This document shows, piece by piece, positions 16,473-25,876 of a DNA stretch of 64,000 bases. How positions within the stretch are numbered: position 1 is the stretch's first letter; the number at the start of each line of letters is the position of its first letter. The notes under the pieces are model-generated. The model did no database searches. It was not told the origin of the DNA and saw only the letters and a list, made by a program, of their open reading frames with translations. The position numbers were made by a program, and so were the translations under genes. The stretch is from [Clostridium] symbiosum (GTDB lineage Bacteria > Bacillota > Clostridia > Lachnospirales > Lachnospiraceae), in assembly GCA_036419695.1 (NCBI GenBank), contig CP143946.1, forward strand, positions 2,350,001 to 2,414,000, given 5' to 3'.

Positions 16473-17849
16473 ATGGCAAAAGCGAAGACGAGCATGTTTT
16501 TTTGCAGTGAATGCGGTTTTGAGTCGGCGAAGTGGACCGGACAGTGTCCGGCCTGCAAAGCGTGGAATACGATGGTGGAGGAGCCTGTTTCCCAGGTAAA
16601 GACGGTGGGAAAGGGCGGAACGTCAGGAACCAGGCGGGCGCCTTCGGACGCCAGGCCGGTGACACTGTCGGAGATTGTGCTGGATGAGGAAGACAGAATA
16701 AGGACAGGATTCGAGGAGCTGGACCGCGTGCTTGGTTCCGGAATTGTGAGGGGTTCCCTTGTCCTGGTGGGCGGCGATCCGGGTATCGGAAAGTCTACGC
16801 TGCTTTTACAGGTCTGTAGAAATCTGGCAGGGCAGAAGCAGAAAGTCCTCTATATTTCGGGTGAGGAGTCATTAAAGCAGATCAAGCTCCGGGCTAACCG
16901 GATTGGAACTGTGGACGGCCCTCTTTCATTTCTCTGTGAGACAAATCTGGGCACAATTGAGGAAGTGATTAAGAGAACCATGCCCGACGCCGTTGTCATC
17001 GACTCAATACAGACGATGTATATGGAGGAGGTCACCTCCGCTCCGGGCAGTGTGAGCCAAGTGCGGGAGTGTACCAATATTCTGATGCAGATTGCAAAGG
17101 GCCTGGGCGTGATGGTCTTTATTATCGGACATGTAACAAAGGAGGGCGTGGTGGCCGGCCCGAGAGTGCTGGAACATATGGTGGATACGGTGCTGTATTT
17201 TGAGGGGGACCGTCATGCCTCCTACCGCATTCTGAGAGGGATTAAGAACCGGTTCGGTTCCACCAATGAGATCGGCGTATTTGAGATGAAGGAGGAAGGA
17301 CTTGCCGAGGTGAAGAATCCTTCGGAATTCATGCTGGACGGACGTCCCGCCGGAGCGTCAGGTGCGGTGGCGGCCTGTTCCCTGGAGGGAACAAGACCGA
17401 TTATGCTGGAGGTTCAGGCCCTCGTGACAAAGACGAATTTTGGAATGCCCAGAAGAACAGCGGCCGGTACGGACTACAACCGCGTTAATCTCCTGATGGC
17501 AGTACTGGAAAAACGGTGCCGGTACGAGCTGTCCCAGTTCGACGCCTACGTTAATATCGCCGGAGGAATGAAGATGAATGAACCGGCCCTTGACCTGGCT
17601 ATTGTGATGGCGCTCATTTCTAGCTATAAAGACCGGCCGGTGGATGAAAAGACGGTGATATTCGGGGAGGTCGGCCTCTCGGGTGAGGTGAGGGCCGTGT
17701 CCATGTCGGAACAGAGGGTGAATGAGGCGGTAAAACTCGGCTTTACACGATGCATCATGCCGCAGGTGAGCCTGGAGAAACTGAAAAAGAGGAAAGATAT
17801 TGAGCTTGCCGGAGTCAGCAATGTGAGGGAAGCGATTAACCTGATTTAG
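16473..17849 (+). CDS. radA: RadA/Sms DNA repair ATPase
   Basis: This is a branch-migration helicase that processes recombination intermediates. The 458-residue protein has the N-terminal C4 zinc finger (CSECGFESAKWTGQCPACKAW, Cys 11, 14, 25, 28), Walker A GGDPGIGKST near residue 99, the RadA-specific KNRFG motif near 255, and a C-terminal Lon-protease-like domain. Length and order match the family. Confidence 0.96.
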   Translation: MAKAKTSMFFCSECGFESAKWTGQCPACKAWNTMVEEPVSQVKTVGKGGTSGTRRAPSDARPVTLSEIVLDEEDRIRTGFEELDRVLGSGIVRGSLVLVGGDPGIGKSTLLLQVCRNLAGQKQKVLYISGEESLKQIKLRANRIGTVDGPLSFLCETNLGTIEEVIKRTMPDAVVIDSIQTMYMEEVTSAPGSVSQVRECTNILMQIAKGLGVMVFIIGHVTKEGVVAGPRVLEHMVDTVLYFEGDRHASYRILRGIKNRFGSTNEIGVFEMKEEGLAEVKNPSEFMLDGRPAGASGAVAACSLEGTRPIMLEVQALVTKTNFGMPRRTAAGTDYNRVNLLMAVLEKRCRYELSQFDAYVNIAGGMKMNEPALDLAIVMALISSYKDRPVDEKTVIFGEVGLSGEVRAVSMSEQRVNEAVKLGFTRCIMPQVSLEKLKKRKDIELAGVSNVREAINLI

Positions 17850-17952
17850 GATCGTTTTGAAGATGAGAAAATGGAACTATTGTTATTCTGAAAGGAATAA
17901 TTAAAACAGTTCATTTAATTAAAACAATTTTCGACAACTTTGGAAAAACTGA

Positions 17953-17981
17953 TTGACATACTGCCTGTCCTGTGGTATTAT
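17953..17981 (+). promoter_or_regulatory. Promoter of tRNA-Trp
   Basis: TTGACA (17953-17958) and TATTAT (17976-17981) have a 17-bp spacer; transcription would begin just before the tRNA. Confidence 0.8.
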
Positions 17982-17999
17982 ACTTGGGCAGGCAATTTT

Positions 18000-18070
18000 A
18001 GGGGAATAGTTCAATGGCAGAGCAACGGTCTCCAAAACCGTTAATGGGGGTTCGAATCCCTCTTCCCCTG
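18000..18070 (+). tRNA. tRNA-Trp (anticodon CCA)
   Basis: A 7-bp acceptor stem AGGGGAA (18000-18006) pairs with TTCCCCT (18063-18069), with discriminator G at 18070. The anticodon loop CTCCAAA carries CCA, and the T arm contains TTCGAAT. The 3' CCA is not encoded. It has its own promoter and terminator. Confidence 0.95.
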
Positions 18071-18090
18071 CTAATGATTAAGGAATTGAG

Positions 18091-18137
18091 AAAAGCTCAG
18101 AAACCTTTGATTTTAGAAGGGAATCTGAGCTTTTTTG
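18091..18137 (+). terminator. Terminator after tRNA-Trp
   Basis: AAAAGCTCAGA (18091-18101) pairs with TCTGAGCTTTT (18124-18134), followed by T residues. Confidence 0.85.
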
Positions 18138-18161
18138 TTGATTTTCCCCCTCATTGCTTTC

Positions 18162-18190
18162 TTGACATGCCCCCGATTTTCCAGTATGCT
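18162..18190 (+). promoter_or_regulatory. Probable promoter of the GGDEF gene
   Basis: TTGACA (18162-18167) and TATGCT (18185-18190) have a 17-bp spacer, 34 bases before the start codon at 18224. Confidence 0.55.
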
Positions 18191-18223
18191 TGTTATAACA
18201 GAAACAATGGGGGAAAGGGGGGC

Positions 18224-20584
18224 ATGGACATATTACTTGAGACGAAAGCAAAAGAATTTGTCTGCCGGCTTCAGAGAGCCTACCTGGTGGAGCGTGATGT
18301 GCAGAAGGTTTTATCCTGCATGGATGAAGATGTGGAATGGATAGGGACCGGAGAACAGGAGATTGGACGCGGAATCAGAAACGCGGAGGAATTTCTGGAA
18401 CAGGAGTACCGGTTGTTTCCAGGCTCATTTGCCATTGTGGAAGAAGAGTATAATGTGAGAATCCTGGACGGGCATACGGTTTCAATATTTGGCATGCTGG
18501 TAGTGCAGGAGACGGGAAGAGAAGAGATTTTTGAGAGCCAGAGAATCCGTATGACTCTGTTGTGCCGGGAAGAGGACGGAGAGTTCAGGATCCTGCAGAT
18601 ACATATGTCCGCCGGAAGTGAAAACCAGAAGGAAAATGAGTTTTTCCCGAGAACGGTGCAGGAGAATAACACGGGAAGCTTGATACGGCTTCTGGACGAG
18701 CAGGCAATTTTACTGAGAGAACAGAACGAAAACCTGAACGCATTGATGGAAAATGTGCCGGGCGGCGTTATGTGCTGTGAATTTAATGAGAATTTGGATT
18801 TGCTTCAGTACAGCCGTGGCTTTCTTGATATGTTCGGATATACCAGGGAAGAGATGGAGCATGAATTTAAGAATCAGTTCAAGCGTCTGATTTATCCCGA
18901 TGATCTGGAAGCAACATGGAAATCCGTATGTGAACAGCTTGCCAGGGGGAAGACAAAGAAGATAGAGTACCGTGTTATCTGCCGGGACGGCAGCCTGATG
19001 GCAGTCTTAGATCACGGCCAGCTGGTGGAGCGGGAAGGAAAGGAAGTATTTTACTGTATTCTGACCGACGTCACTGAAAACCGTAAAGTTCTGGAGGAGC
19101 TCCGGCTGAGCCTGGAGAGACACCGGATCATCATGGAACAGACTAATGATATCATCTTTGAGTGGAACATGGCGGACGATTCGATTTCTTTTTCCGACAA
19201 CTGGGTGAAGAAATTCGGTTATTATCCGATTTCAGAGAATGTCAGCTCGATGGCATCCGTCAGTCATGTCCATCCGGACGATCTGCCGGTTCTGATGAAT
19301 GCGGTCCGTGATATGAGGAGGGATGTGGCGGTCAGGGAGATAGAAATCCGGATCGCAAAGAATGATGGGTCCTATCTTTGGTGCCGGATTAAGATTGCCC
19401 TTCAGGAAGCCAGACAGTCCAGCAGAAAAAAGGCAATCGGCGTTATCTCAGATATAGACAAAGAGAAGAGAAATGTGGATATGCTGGTGGAGAAGGCGCT
19501 TCATGATGCGCTGACCGGCCTCTATAACAAAGCGGCGACGGCGGAACTCGGAGGCAAATATATTGAGAAAGCCACCGCAGATTGTCCCTGTGCATTTGTC
19601 ATTATCGATTTGGATAATTTTAAATATATTAATGATGTTTATGGCCATTTGAGCGGAGACGTTCTGCTCTCCGATATTGCCCTGCTGCTGAAACGCACCT
19701 TCCGTTCGGGAGATATCATCGGCAGGATTGGCGGGGACGAGTTCGTGGTGATTATGCCGGGAGCGCGTTCCCAGGACGTGATATCGGATAAATTTGGACA
19801 AATCCGGGAGCGGATGGAAGAGTTCCTCGAGCGCGACGGCTACATGTTATCCTGCAGCGCCGGAGCGGCATTTGCCCCCCTGGACGGCTGTGATTACCAG
19901 ACCCTATATAAAAATGCCGATTTGGCGCTTTATAAGGCGAAGGAGAAGGGGAAGAACCAGTGTACTTTTTACCATTCGATCCTGCAGGCGGAGAACAGCA
20001 TCAGACGCAGCGCCGCCCAGCTTCCGGCAGAGCCAAGGGGGCAGGAAGATTACAGGAACCAGACGCTGGGTGAGTATGTATTTACCGTGCTGCAGCAGGA
20101 GGAAGACATTTCCAAAGCCATATCACAGGTTCTGGAGATTGTGGGCAGGCAGTTTGGGGTCAGCCGCGTCTATATATTTGAAGATTCAGAGGATGGAGCG
20201 ACCTGTTCCAATACATTTGAATGGTGCAATGAAGGGGTGAAGCCGCAGAAGGATTTCCTTCAGGACATGGAGTATACGGATGGCAACCGGTACGATGAAC
20301 TGTTTGATGAGAATGGAATTTTCTACTGCCGCGACATCAATGATCTCACCGGCAGGACAAAGGATGTGCTTGCATCACAGGAAATCATTTCCATGCTGCA
20401 ATGTCTTTTAAAAAACAGAAAGAAAAGGAGCGGATTCATCGGTTTTGACCAGTGCTGGGAAAAACGCATCTGGACCCGGGAGCAGATTAATGTGCTCAGC
20501 ACCGTATCCGGAGCGGTCGGAGTGTTTCTGACGCAGCTTCGGATGGAAAAGAAGATAAAAAAGCTGTTATTGACACGTTCTTGA
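18224..20584 (+). CDS. PAS-GGDEF signalling protein with SnoaL-like N-domain
   Basis: This is probably a diguanylate cyclase making cyclic di-GMP. In 786 residues it has a SnoaL/DUF4440-like N-terminal domain (about 1-130), two PAS domains (about 170-290 and 300-415), a GGDEF domain (about 425-585) with an intact RIGGDEF motif near 501 and substrate-site residues DLDNFKYINDVYGH, and a C-terminal GAF-like region (about 610-780). No membrane segment is evident, so it senses cytoplasmic signals. The frame is open upstream through the tRNA, but the real start is the ATG at 18224 after a GGGGAAAGGGGGG tract. Confidence 0.85.
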   Translation: MDILLETKAKEFVCRLQRAYLVERDVQKVLSCMDEDVEWIGTGEQEIGRGIRNAEEFLEQEYRLFPGSFAIVEEEYNVRILDGHTVSIFGMLVVQETGREEIFESQRIRMTLLCREEDGEFRILQIHMSAGSENQKENEFFPRTVQENNTGSLIRLLDEQAILLREQNENLNALMENVPGGVMCCEFNENLDLLQYSRGFLDMFGYTREEMEHEFKNQFKRLIYPDDLEATWKSVCEQLARGKTKKIEYRVICRDGSLMAVLDHGQLVEREGKEVFYCILTDVTENRKVLEELRLSLERHRIIMEQTNDIIFEWNMADDSISFSDNWVKKFGYYPISENVSSMASVSHVHPDDLPVLMNAVRDMRRDVAVREIEIRIAKNDGSYLWCRIKIALQEARQSSRKKAIGVISDIDKEKRNVDMLVEKALHDALTGLYNKAATAELGGKYIEKATADCPCAFVIIDLDNFKYINDVYGHLSGDVLLSDIALLLKRTFRSGDIIGRIGGDEFVVIMPGARSQDVISDKFGQIRERMEEFLERDGYMLSCSAGAAFAPLDGCDYQTLYKNADLALYKAKEKGKNQCTFYHSILQAENSIRRSAAQLPAEPRGQEDYRNQTLGEYVFTVLQQEEDISKAISQVLEIVGRQFGVSRVYIFEDSEDGATCSNTFEWCNEGVKPQKDFLQDMEYTDGNRYDELFDENGIFYCRDINDLTGRTKDVLASQEIISMLQCLLKNRKKRSGFIGFDQCWEKRIWTREQINVLSTVSGAVGVFLTQLRMEKKIKKLLLTRS

Positions 20585-20591
20585 CAGTGAT

Positions 20592-20620
20592 TTGACAATA
20601 TCTTGTAATCTCTATATTAT
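20592..20620 (+). promoter_or_regulatory. Promoter of the 20665 gene
   Basis: TTGACA (20592-20597) and TATTAT (20615-20620) are spaced by 17 bp, 44 bases before the start codon. Confidence 0.75.
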
Positions 20621-20664
20621 AGTTAGATACAACTTGTTACATACAGGGCAGAGGAGGTAGACTT

Positions 20665-21048
20665 ATGGAGAAATCAGATCCTTTATTATTGCTTGACAAT
20701 GGTACGTTGGCTTATATTTTGGGGGATGGCGAGTATCGCTTTACAAATTTGAAGTTTGATGAAGCAAAAGCAATTATTGAGATGAAGGGGGAGGCGGAAG
20801 AAGAGGTAGTCCAGGTGTTCAGAAATCCGGAGCTGGAGAAGGTGATGTATGCCTATCTCGGGCTTGAGGAGATGAAATTTAATTATGAACCCGAGGCACA
20901 TCTGCATGTCGGCCAGGATGCGATTGCATTTAAGCTGTATGTTACCCCGTCCGGCACCCAGCCGATCGTTCTGGGGGAGGAAGGACAGCAGGCGGTAAAG
21001 ATCAAGAATCTTTATATTTACTGCCAGCATATTGTAAGAATGAAATAG
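20665..21048 (+). CDS. Conserved hypothetical protein, 127 residues
   Basis: I do not recognise a named family. The protein is acidic and soluble, without signal peptide or membrane segment, and contains repeated beta-strand-like stretches (GTLAYILGDGEYRFTNLKFDEA, AIAFKLYVTPSG). It has its own promoter and a GAGGAGG ribosome binding site, and stands alone between the GGDEF gene and the HPr-like gene. The regular codon pattern and strong translation signals support a real gene. Confidence 0.65.
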   Translation: MEKSDPLLLLDNGTLAYILGDGEYRFTNLKFDEAKAIIEMKGEAEEEVVQVFRNPELEKVMYAYLGLEEMKFNYEPEAHLHVGQDAIAFKLYVTPSGTQPIVLGEEGQQAVKIKNLYIYCQHIVRMK

Positions 21049-21493
21049 GAAGGGAGACGGCGTAGGGTGACGCCGCCCAAACAAACCGTATCAGCTTTAC
21101 ACACCGATGAAAATGCCGTTTCGATTCCGGCTTGTAACAGAAAAATGCGGAGATATATAAAAAAGAAAAGGGAAAGGATTGCGCTTGTCTGAGTAATAGA
21201 CTATAATAAGAACGTATGTTTAGTTGGAAATTTTATGTAATCTTATAAATTTTGGCAAACTGCAAACCTTATCAAAAATAAACTTCACAACAGTTTCCGC
21301 GAACAAAAGTTACTAAAGAGAATAGAATTGTGAAATTAGTCATAAATTCCTGTATAACATGGAAGGTTTTGTCAATAATGTACAAAGGAAAAAAACGATT
21401 TTCCATCAAATATAATTTGACAAAATTCGCGATTGATGCTATAAGTATTAATTGAATCAGCAATAAGTTGCACCAGTTAAAGGAGTTTTGATT
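21049..21493 (+). promoter_or_regulatory. 445-bp gene-free region ending in the promoter of the HPr-like gene
   Basis: No gene is visible. Near the right end TTGACA (21417-21422) and TATAAG (21440-21445) form a promoter with a 17-bp spacer. A small dyad GGCGT-N6-ACGCC sits at the left end around 21060. The middle is AT-rich without clear structure. Confidence 0.6.
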
Positions 21494-21736
21494 ATGAAAC
21501 AGAGAAGAATTATGTTAGGAACTGTAGAAGATGCAAAAAATTTTGTAGCAGCTGCAACGAAATGCGATTTCGATATTGATGTATTTTATAACCGCGTCGT
21601 GATTGACGCCAAATCTCTTTTAGGCGTAATGAGCCTTGATATGACGAGAGTACTGACAGTAGAATATAACGGAGAGAATAAAGATTTTGAAGCATTTCTT
21701 GATAGGACGGCGGTAAAAGCTGTCACAGCTGCTTAA
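21494..21736 (+). CDS. HPr-like protein lacking the phosphorylated histidine
   Basis: This 80-residue protein aligns with HPr of the sugar phosphotransferase system. The segment around the regulatory serine, DAKSLLGVMSL, is nearly identical to the HPr/Crh signature NAKSIMGVMSL, so Ser46 is kept. The position of catalytic His15 (normally in LHARPAS) is occupied by a TVEDAKNFVAAA stretch without histidine. It should therefore not carry phosphate to sugars, but could be phosphorylated on serine and act in catabolite regulation, as Crh does in Bacillus. The ATG at 21494 follows AAGGAG. It is monocistronic, with its own promoter and terminator. Confidence 0.82.
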   Translation: MKQRRIMLGTVEDAKNFVAAATKCDFDIDVFYNRVVIDAKSLLGVMSLDMTRVLTVEYNGENKDFEAFLDRTAVKAVTAA

Positions 21737-21758
21737 TTGAATTTGCATACAATTTGAG

Positions 21759-21792
21759 AAAAGGGATTGCAGGAGGCTGCAGTCTCTTTTTC
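21759..21792 (+). terminator. Terminator of the HPr-like gene
   Basis: AAAGGGATTGCAG (21760-21772) pairs with CTGCAGTCTCTTT (21777-21789) including two G-T pairs, loop GAGG, followed by T residues. Confidence 0.8.
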
Positions 21793-21977
21793 TTGATTCA
21801 TAGAAAATTACGTCTTGTGAATCAAAAACGCTCCGCGAGGATGCACGTGCCGCGCAGAGGTAAATGGTTGCAGAAGCAACCGCGCGGCAGCGCAAGAGTT
21901 CCACAGGCGAAACTCTTTGTCCTTATAACAGCAGAGACATGATTTTGTATTGACGCAGTCGGGAGGGAGAAGGACAG

Positions 21978-24368
21978 ATGGAGATGAAAGGGAAGCAGAT
22001 ACGGGTTTCCGTGCGGAACCTGGTGGAATTTGTCCTGCGCTCCGGAGATATAGATAACAGAAGGACCGCGATTGACCAGAAAGAGGCCATGCTGGCGGGA
22101 GGCCGCATCCACCGGAAGATCCAGAAAAAGATGGGATCCGGTTATCAGTCCGAGGTGGTGTTAAAGTGCACCGTGGAGGAGGACGGCTTTGAAATTCTGG
22201 TAGAAGGAAGAGCCGACGGCATTATCCGGGAGGGAAACCGCGCGACGATCGATGAGATTAAGGGCGTTTACCTGGATATTGGAGATCTGGAAGAGGCGGT
22301 GGAAATCCATTTGGCCCAGGCCATGTGTTACGGTTATTTTTACGGTTCGCAGGAGAACCTGGATGAATTGACGATACAGGTGACTTACTGTAATCTGGAT
22401 ACGGAAGAGATCAAACGGTTTCAGGTGATTAAGACCACAGAGGAACTGAAGGAATGGTTTATGGGCCTGATTCACGAGTATGTCAAATGGGCCAGATACC
22501 TGCACCACAATGCGGAACGCCGCGATGAATCCCTGAAAGAGCTGGAGTTTCCCTTCCCTTACAGGGAAGGGCAGAGGGAGCTGGCGGTCAGCGTGTACAG
22601 GACCGAAGCGAGAAGGCGGAAACTCTTTATCCAGGCTCCGACCGGAATTGGAAAGACGCTTTCCACCGTATTCCCCAGCTTAAAAGCAATTGGTGAGGGT
22701 CACGGAGATAAACTTTTTTACCTGACGGCCAAAACGATCACAAGAGGGGTGGCGGAGGAGGCATTTGCTATTCTGAGGGAGCGCGGCCTTTATTTCCGTT
22801 CCGTCACCATAACGGCCAAGGATAAGCTCTGTTTTCTGGATAAACCGGAATGCAATCCGGATGCCTGCCCCTATGCAAAGGGCCACTTTGACAGGGTGAA
22901 TGATGCGGTTTATGAGATCGTCCATAAGGAATTCGGGATAACGAGAGACGTGATACTACGGTATGCGGAAAAATTCCAGGTCTGCCCCTTTGAATTCTGT
23001 CTCGATATCAGCAGCTTTGTGGACGGTATTATCTGTGATTATAATTACGTTTTTGATCCCGATGTGCGGCTCAAACGTTACTTTGCAGACGGGGCCAAAG
23101 GGGAATATATTTTCCTGATTGACGAGGCCCATAACCTGGTGCCGAGGGCGCGGGAGATGTACAGCGCCGCTCTGATAAAGGAAGACGTGCTGGCGGCAAA
23201 ACGCCTTGTGAAGGAGAAGTCCGCCGGCCTTACTAAGCAGTTGGAACGCGTCAATAAAATTCTGCTGGAAATGAAACGAGACAGCGAGGGCTGGCAGATC
23301 CTGCCCGATGCGGATCACCTGGTGACGGCGTTGACCTCCCTGTTCTCGGTACTGGAAAAGTTTATGGACGACTATAAGGGGAATGACGGTCGGGAGGAGC
23401 TGCTGGATTTCTATTTTTGTGTGAGAAATTTCCTGAATATTTATGAGAGGGTGGACGAGCATTACCGTATTTATACGGAACTGACGGAGTACGGGAACTT
23501 TATGATTAAACTGCTCTGTGTAAATCCCATCGTCCATATCGGAGAATGCCTTGCACAGGGAAACAGCACGGTGTTTTTCTCGGCAACCCTCCTTCCCATC
23601 AAGTATTACAGACAGCTTTTAAGCAATGATGAGGAGGATTATACGGTTTACGTCAATTCGCCGTTTCCGCAGGAGAACCGCCTTCTGCTGGCGGCTACCG
23701 ATGTGACGAGCCGCTATACGAGGAGAAACCGGGCCGAATACAAAAAGATACTGGAATATATCCGCCAGGCGGCGGAAGTAAAGAAGGGAAACTATATCGT
23801 GTTTTTCCCTTCCTACCAATATATGGACCGTGTCCTGGAACTGGTGGACAGCGGGCGGATCCTGCGTCCGGACGGAGACGATGAAGTGATGGCGGAAGAC
23901 GGAATTGAGTGGCTGGTACAGGGAAACCGGATGAGCGATTCGGAGCGTGAGGATTTTTTAAAGGAATTTGAGAAAGAGCGGGAGCATTCCCTGGTGGCGT
24001 GCTGCGTCATGGGAGGCCTGTTTTCCGAAGGAATTGATCTGAAAGAAGAAAGGCTGATCGGAGCTGTCATCGTCGGGACGGGACTTCCAATGGTATGTAC
24101 GGAGCAGGAGATATTAAAGGGGTACTTTGATGAGGAGGAACAGGAAGGATTTGCCTTCGCCTATCAGTATCCGGGCATGAACAAAGTCATGCAGGCGGCG
24201 GGCCGTGTAATCCGGACGGCAGCCGATAAGGGAATTATCCTGCTTCTGGACGACAGGTTCCTGAGGAATGACTACCGGGAACTGTTTCCCAGGGAATGGA
24301 GCGATTGCAGCAGGGTGACGCTTCGAACGGTCAGAACACAACTGGAGGAATTCTGGTCCCGCCGGTAA
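21978..24368 (+). CDS. XPD/DinG-type ATP-dependent helicase with N-terminal PD-(D/E)XK nuclease domain
   Basis: This probably unwinds DNA in repair. The N-terminal region (about 1-190) resembles a Cas4/RecB-like nuclease (E-x-R-A-D-G then DEIKGVY near residue 95). The helicase follows, with Walker A APTGIGKT near 222, four candidate iron-sulfur cysteines (CFLDKPECNPDAC and CPFEFC, about 285-345), a DEAH box (LIDEAHN near 380), and helicase C-terminal motifs including QAAGRVIR near 737. The 796 residues carry both activities on one chain. It is preceded by a GGGAGGGAG-type ribosome binding site and stands alone. Confidence 0.85.
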   Translation: MEMKGKQIRVSVRNLVEFVLRSGDIDNRRTAIDQKEAMLAGGRIHRKIQKKMGSGYQSEVVLKCTVEEDGFEILVEGRADGIIREGNRATIDEIKGVYLDIGDLEEAVEIHLAQAMCYGYFYGSQENLDELTIQVTYCNLDTEEIKRFQVIKTTEELKEWFMGLIHEYVKWARYLHHNAERRDESLKELEFPFPYREGQRELAVSVYRTEARRRKLFIQAPTGIGKTLSTVFPSLKAIGEGHGDKLFYLTAKTITRGVAEEAFAILRERGLYFRSVTITAKDKLCFLDKPECNPDACPYAKGHFDRVNDAVYEIVHKEFGITRDVILRYAEKFQVCPFEFCLDISSFVDGIICDYNYVFDPDVRLKRYFADGAKGEYIFLIDEAHNLVPRAREMYSAALIKEDVLAAKRLVKEKSAGLTKQLERVNKILLEMKRDSEGWQILPDADHLVTALTSLFSVLEKFMDDYKGNDGREELLDFYFCVRNFLNIYERVDEHYRIYTELTEYGNFMIKLLCVNPIVHIGECLAQGNSTVFFSATLLPIKYYRQLLSNDEEDYTVYVNSPFPQENRLLLAATDVTSRYTRRNRAEYKKILEYIRQAAEVKKGNYIVFFPSYQYMDRVLELVDSGRILRPDGDDEVMAEDGIEWLVQGNRMSDSEREDFLKEFEKEREHSLVACCVMGGLFSEGIDLKEERLIGAVIVGTGLPMVCTEQEILKGYFDEEEQEGFAFAYQYPGMNKVMQAAGRVIRTAADKGIILLLDDRFLRNDYRELFPREWSDCSRVTLRTVRTQLEEFWSRR

Positions 24369-24432
24369 ATGGAAAAACCGGACAGGCACGGAAACGGCTG
24401 CTGACCAACAGGCCGGTGCAGAGGAACGCCGG

Positions 24433-24475
24433 AAAAAGCCGATTGGGTCAAGTGATTACTCAATCGGTTTTTCTT
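24433..24475. terminator. Bidirectional terminator between the helicase and LysR genes
   Basis: AAAAAGCCGATTGGGT (24433-24448) pairs, with one bulge, with ACTCAATCGGTTTTT (24458-24472). The stop codon of the LysR gene (24456-24458) lies in the hairpin, so convergent genes share it. Confidence 0.8.
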
Positions 24476-25370
24476 TGCCTGCATCGGCACGTTCCTCCAG
24501 CAATTCGATAAACTGCCTGGCGGCCTGGGAGATAGGAATCGTTTCATTATGGACGACAACAAGCTGCCGTCTGGGAAGGATTTCCTCCAGGTTTAAGATA
24601 AAGAAATTGTCGTCCTGCTGTGGGATGCAGAAATCGGGAACAAAGGCAATTCCAAGCCCGATTTTAGCCAGGTCGATGAGCAGATCGTTGCTGCTGAGCT
24701 CAATCTCGGGAACAAGATCAAGCTGATGCTTCTGGAACATGCTGTGGAGAAATTCACTGGTGGTACTTTTCCGATCCAGCATCAGAATGGGATAGGACTG
24801 AAGCTCTTTCAGCGTGATAATTCTGTCTTTCAGCGGGAAGTAGTCCTCATTTGCCACAAACACGTCTGAAAATTCATGGATGACCTGAATATTCTGCGTG
24901 TTGGACAGACCGGAGTTGGGGTAATTGGTGATAATGAAATCTACCTGTCCGTTTTCAAGGAGACGGGCGCATTCGATGGAAGTGCGGTTTGTGACCTTGA
25001 TGTGGATATTCGGATACATTTTGTGAAATTCATTTAAAAATGGTACCAGAAAATAGCGGCAGATCGTGTCGCTGGCTCCGATACGGAGCTGTCCGCCGTT
25101 CAGTGTATTTGCTTCCAGGAGCTGGTTTTCCCCTTTTTTAATCAGGTTCATCGCAGGTTCTATATGTTTTAACAGGATCTCACCCTCGGGTGTCAGCTGG
25201 ACACGCTTCGTACTTCTGATAAAAAGCGTCTGGTTCAGCTTCTTTTCCAGAACTTTGATGGACTGGCTGACCGCAGACTGAGAGATGAAGAGCTGCTTTG
25301 AGGCTTCCGAAAAGCTGAGGGTGGAAGCAACGTGGTAAAAAACCTTATATAATTCATAATTGATATCCAT
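24456..25370 (-). CDS. LysR family transcriptional regulator
   Basis: The 304-residue protein has an N-terminal winged helix-turn-helix (residues 1-60: ELYKVFYHVASTLSFSEASK, SQSAVSQSIKVLEKKL) and a two-lobe periplasmic-binding-like sensor domain (about 90-295) with LGIAFVPDF near 235. It is read away from the ABC importer operon that starts at 25,877, across a 500-bp gap. LysR proteins often control divergent neighbours, so that operon is a candidate target. The effector cannot be predicted. Confidence 0.92.
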   Translation of the reverse strand: MDINYELYKVFYHVASTLSFSEASKQLFISQSAVSQSIKVLEKKLNQTLFIRSTKRVQLTPEGEILLKHIEPAMNLIKKGENQLLEANTLNGGQLRIGASDTICRYFLVPFLNEFHKMYPNIHIKVTNRTSIECARLLENGQVDFIITNYPNSGLSNTQNIQVIHEFSDVFVANEDYFPLKDRIITLKELQSYPILMLDRKSTTSEFLHSMFQKHQLDLVPEIELSSNDLLIDLAKIGLGIAFVPDFCIPQQDDNFFILNLEEILPRRQLVVVHNETIPISQAARQFIELLEERADAGKEKPIE

Positions 25371-25876
25371 TTATTAGTCCCCCTTATAATGCTGTATAGA
25401 GTTTAGCACAGGTTCGAGGGGAAGTAAAGGGGAGGAGGAGCATTCAGCCCTGGCTCAGGTGACATACGGAGGGGGAGGAAATTTTGGGGAGAAAACATGG
25501 GAAGAAAAACTTGAGGAAGGAATACTTTATGATAGCACAGAGGGGCGGCAGATGGATACTGTGAAATTATGGAAGAGCAGTGAAATGGTGGAATAAAAGC
25601 AGAGGGGTGGTTTCAGACCGGGGTGGATTTTAATATGGGGGAATACGGGAAAATGCAGAAACGACAAGGAGGGAGAGTGGAAAAGGCGAAGGCTGCAGGA
25701 GATATTTTTAAGGGACTGTGGCGGGAGGCGGCAGCAGGAGAAAAAATTATATTGTTGACTTTTTAACAGTACTTTGTTATTCTTTACAAGTTGGTTAGGA
25801 ATAACTAACTTTTGCGTGGAATAGAGGAGAAGATAAACGAATAGAGCGCGAAAGAGAAAAGGAAAGGAGGATGATG
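25371..25876 (+). promoter_or_regulatory. 500-bp divergent intergenic region with promoter and dyad
   Basis: No convincing gene is present; the longest start-to-stop frame (25,635-25,766, 43 codons) has no good ribosome site. At the right end TTGACT (25755-25760) and TATTCT (25778-25783) form a promoter with 17-bp spacing, followed by a dyad GTTAG-N6-CTAAC (25794-25798 and 25805-25809) that could be an operator for the ABC operon. The rest is strikingly G- and A-rich on the plus strand. Confidence 0.6.

Noticed and set aside
25377..25876. A riboswitch (for example TPP) before the ABC importer operon
   Set aside because: No conserved core of a known class could be seen; only a promoter and a small dyad are present.
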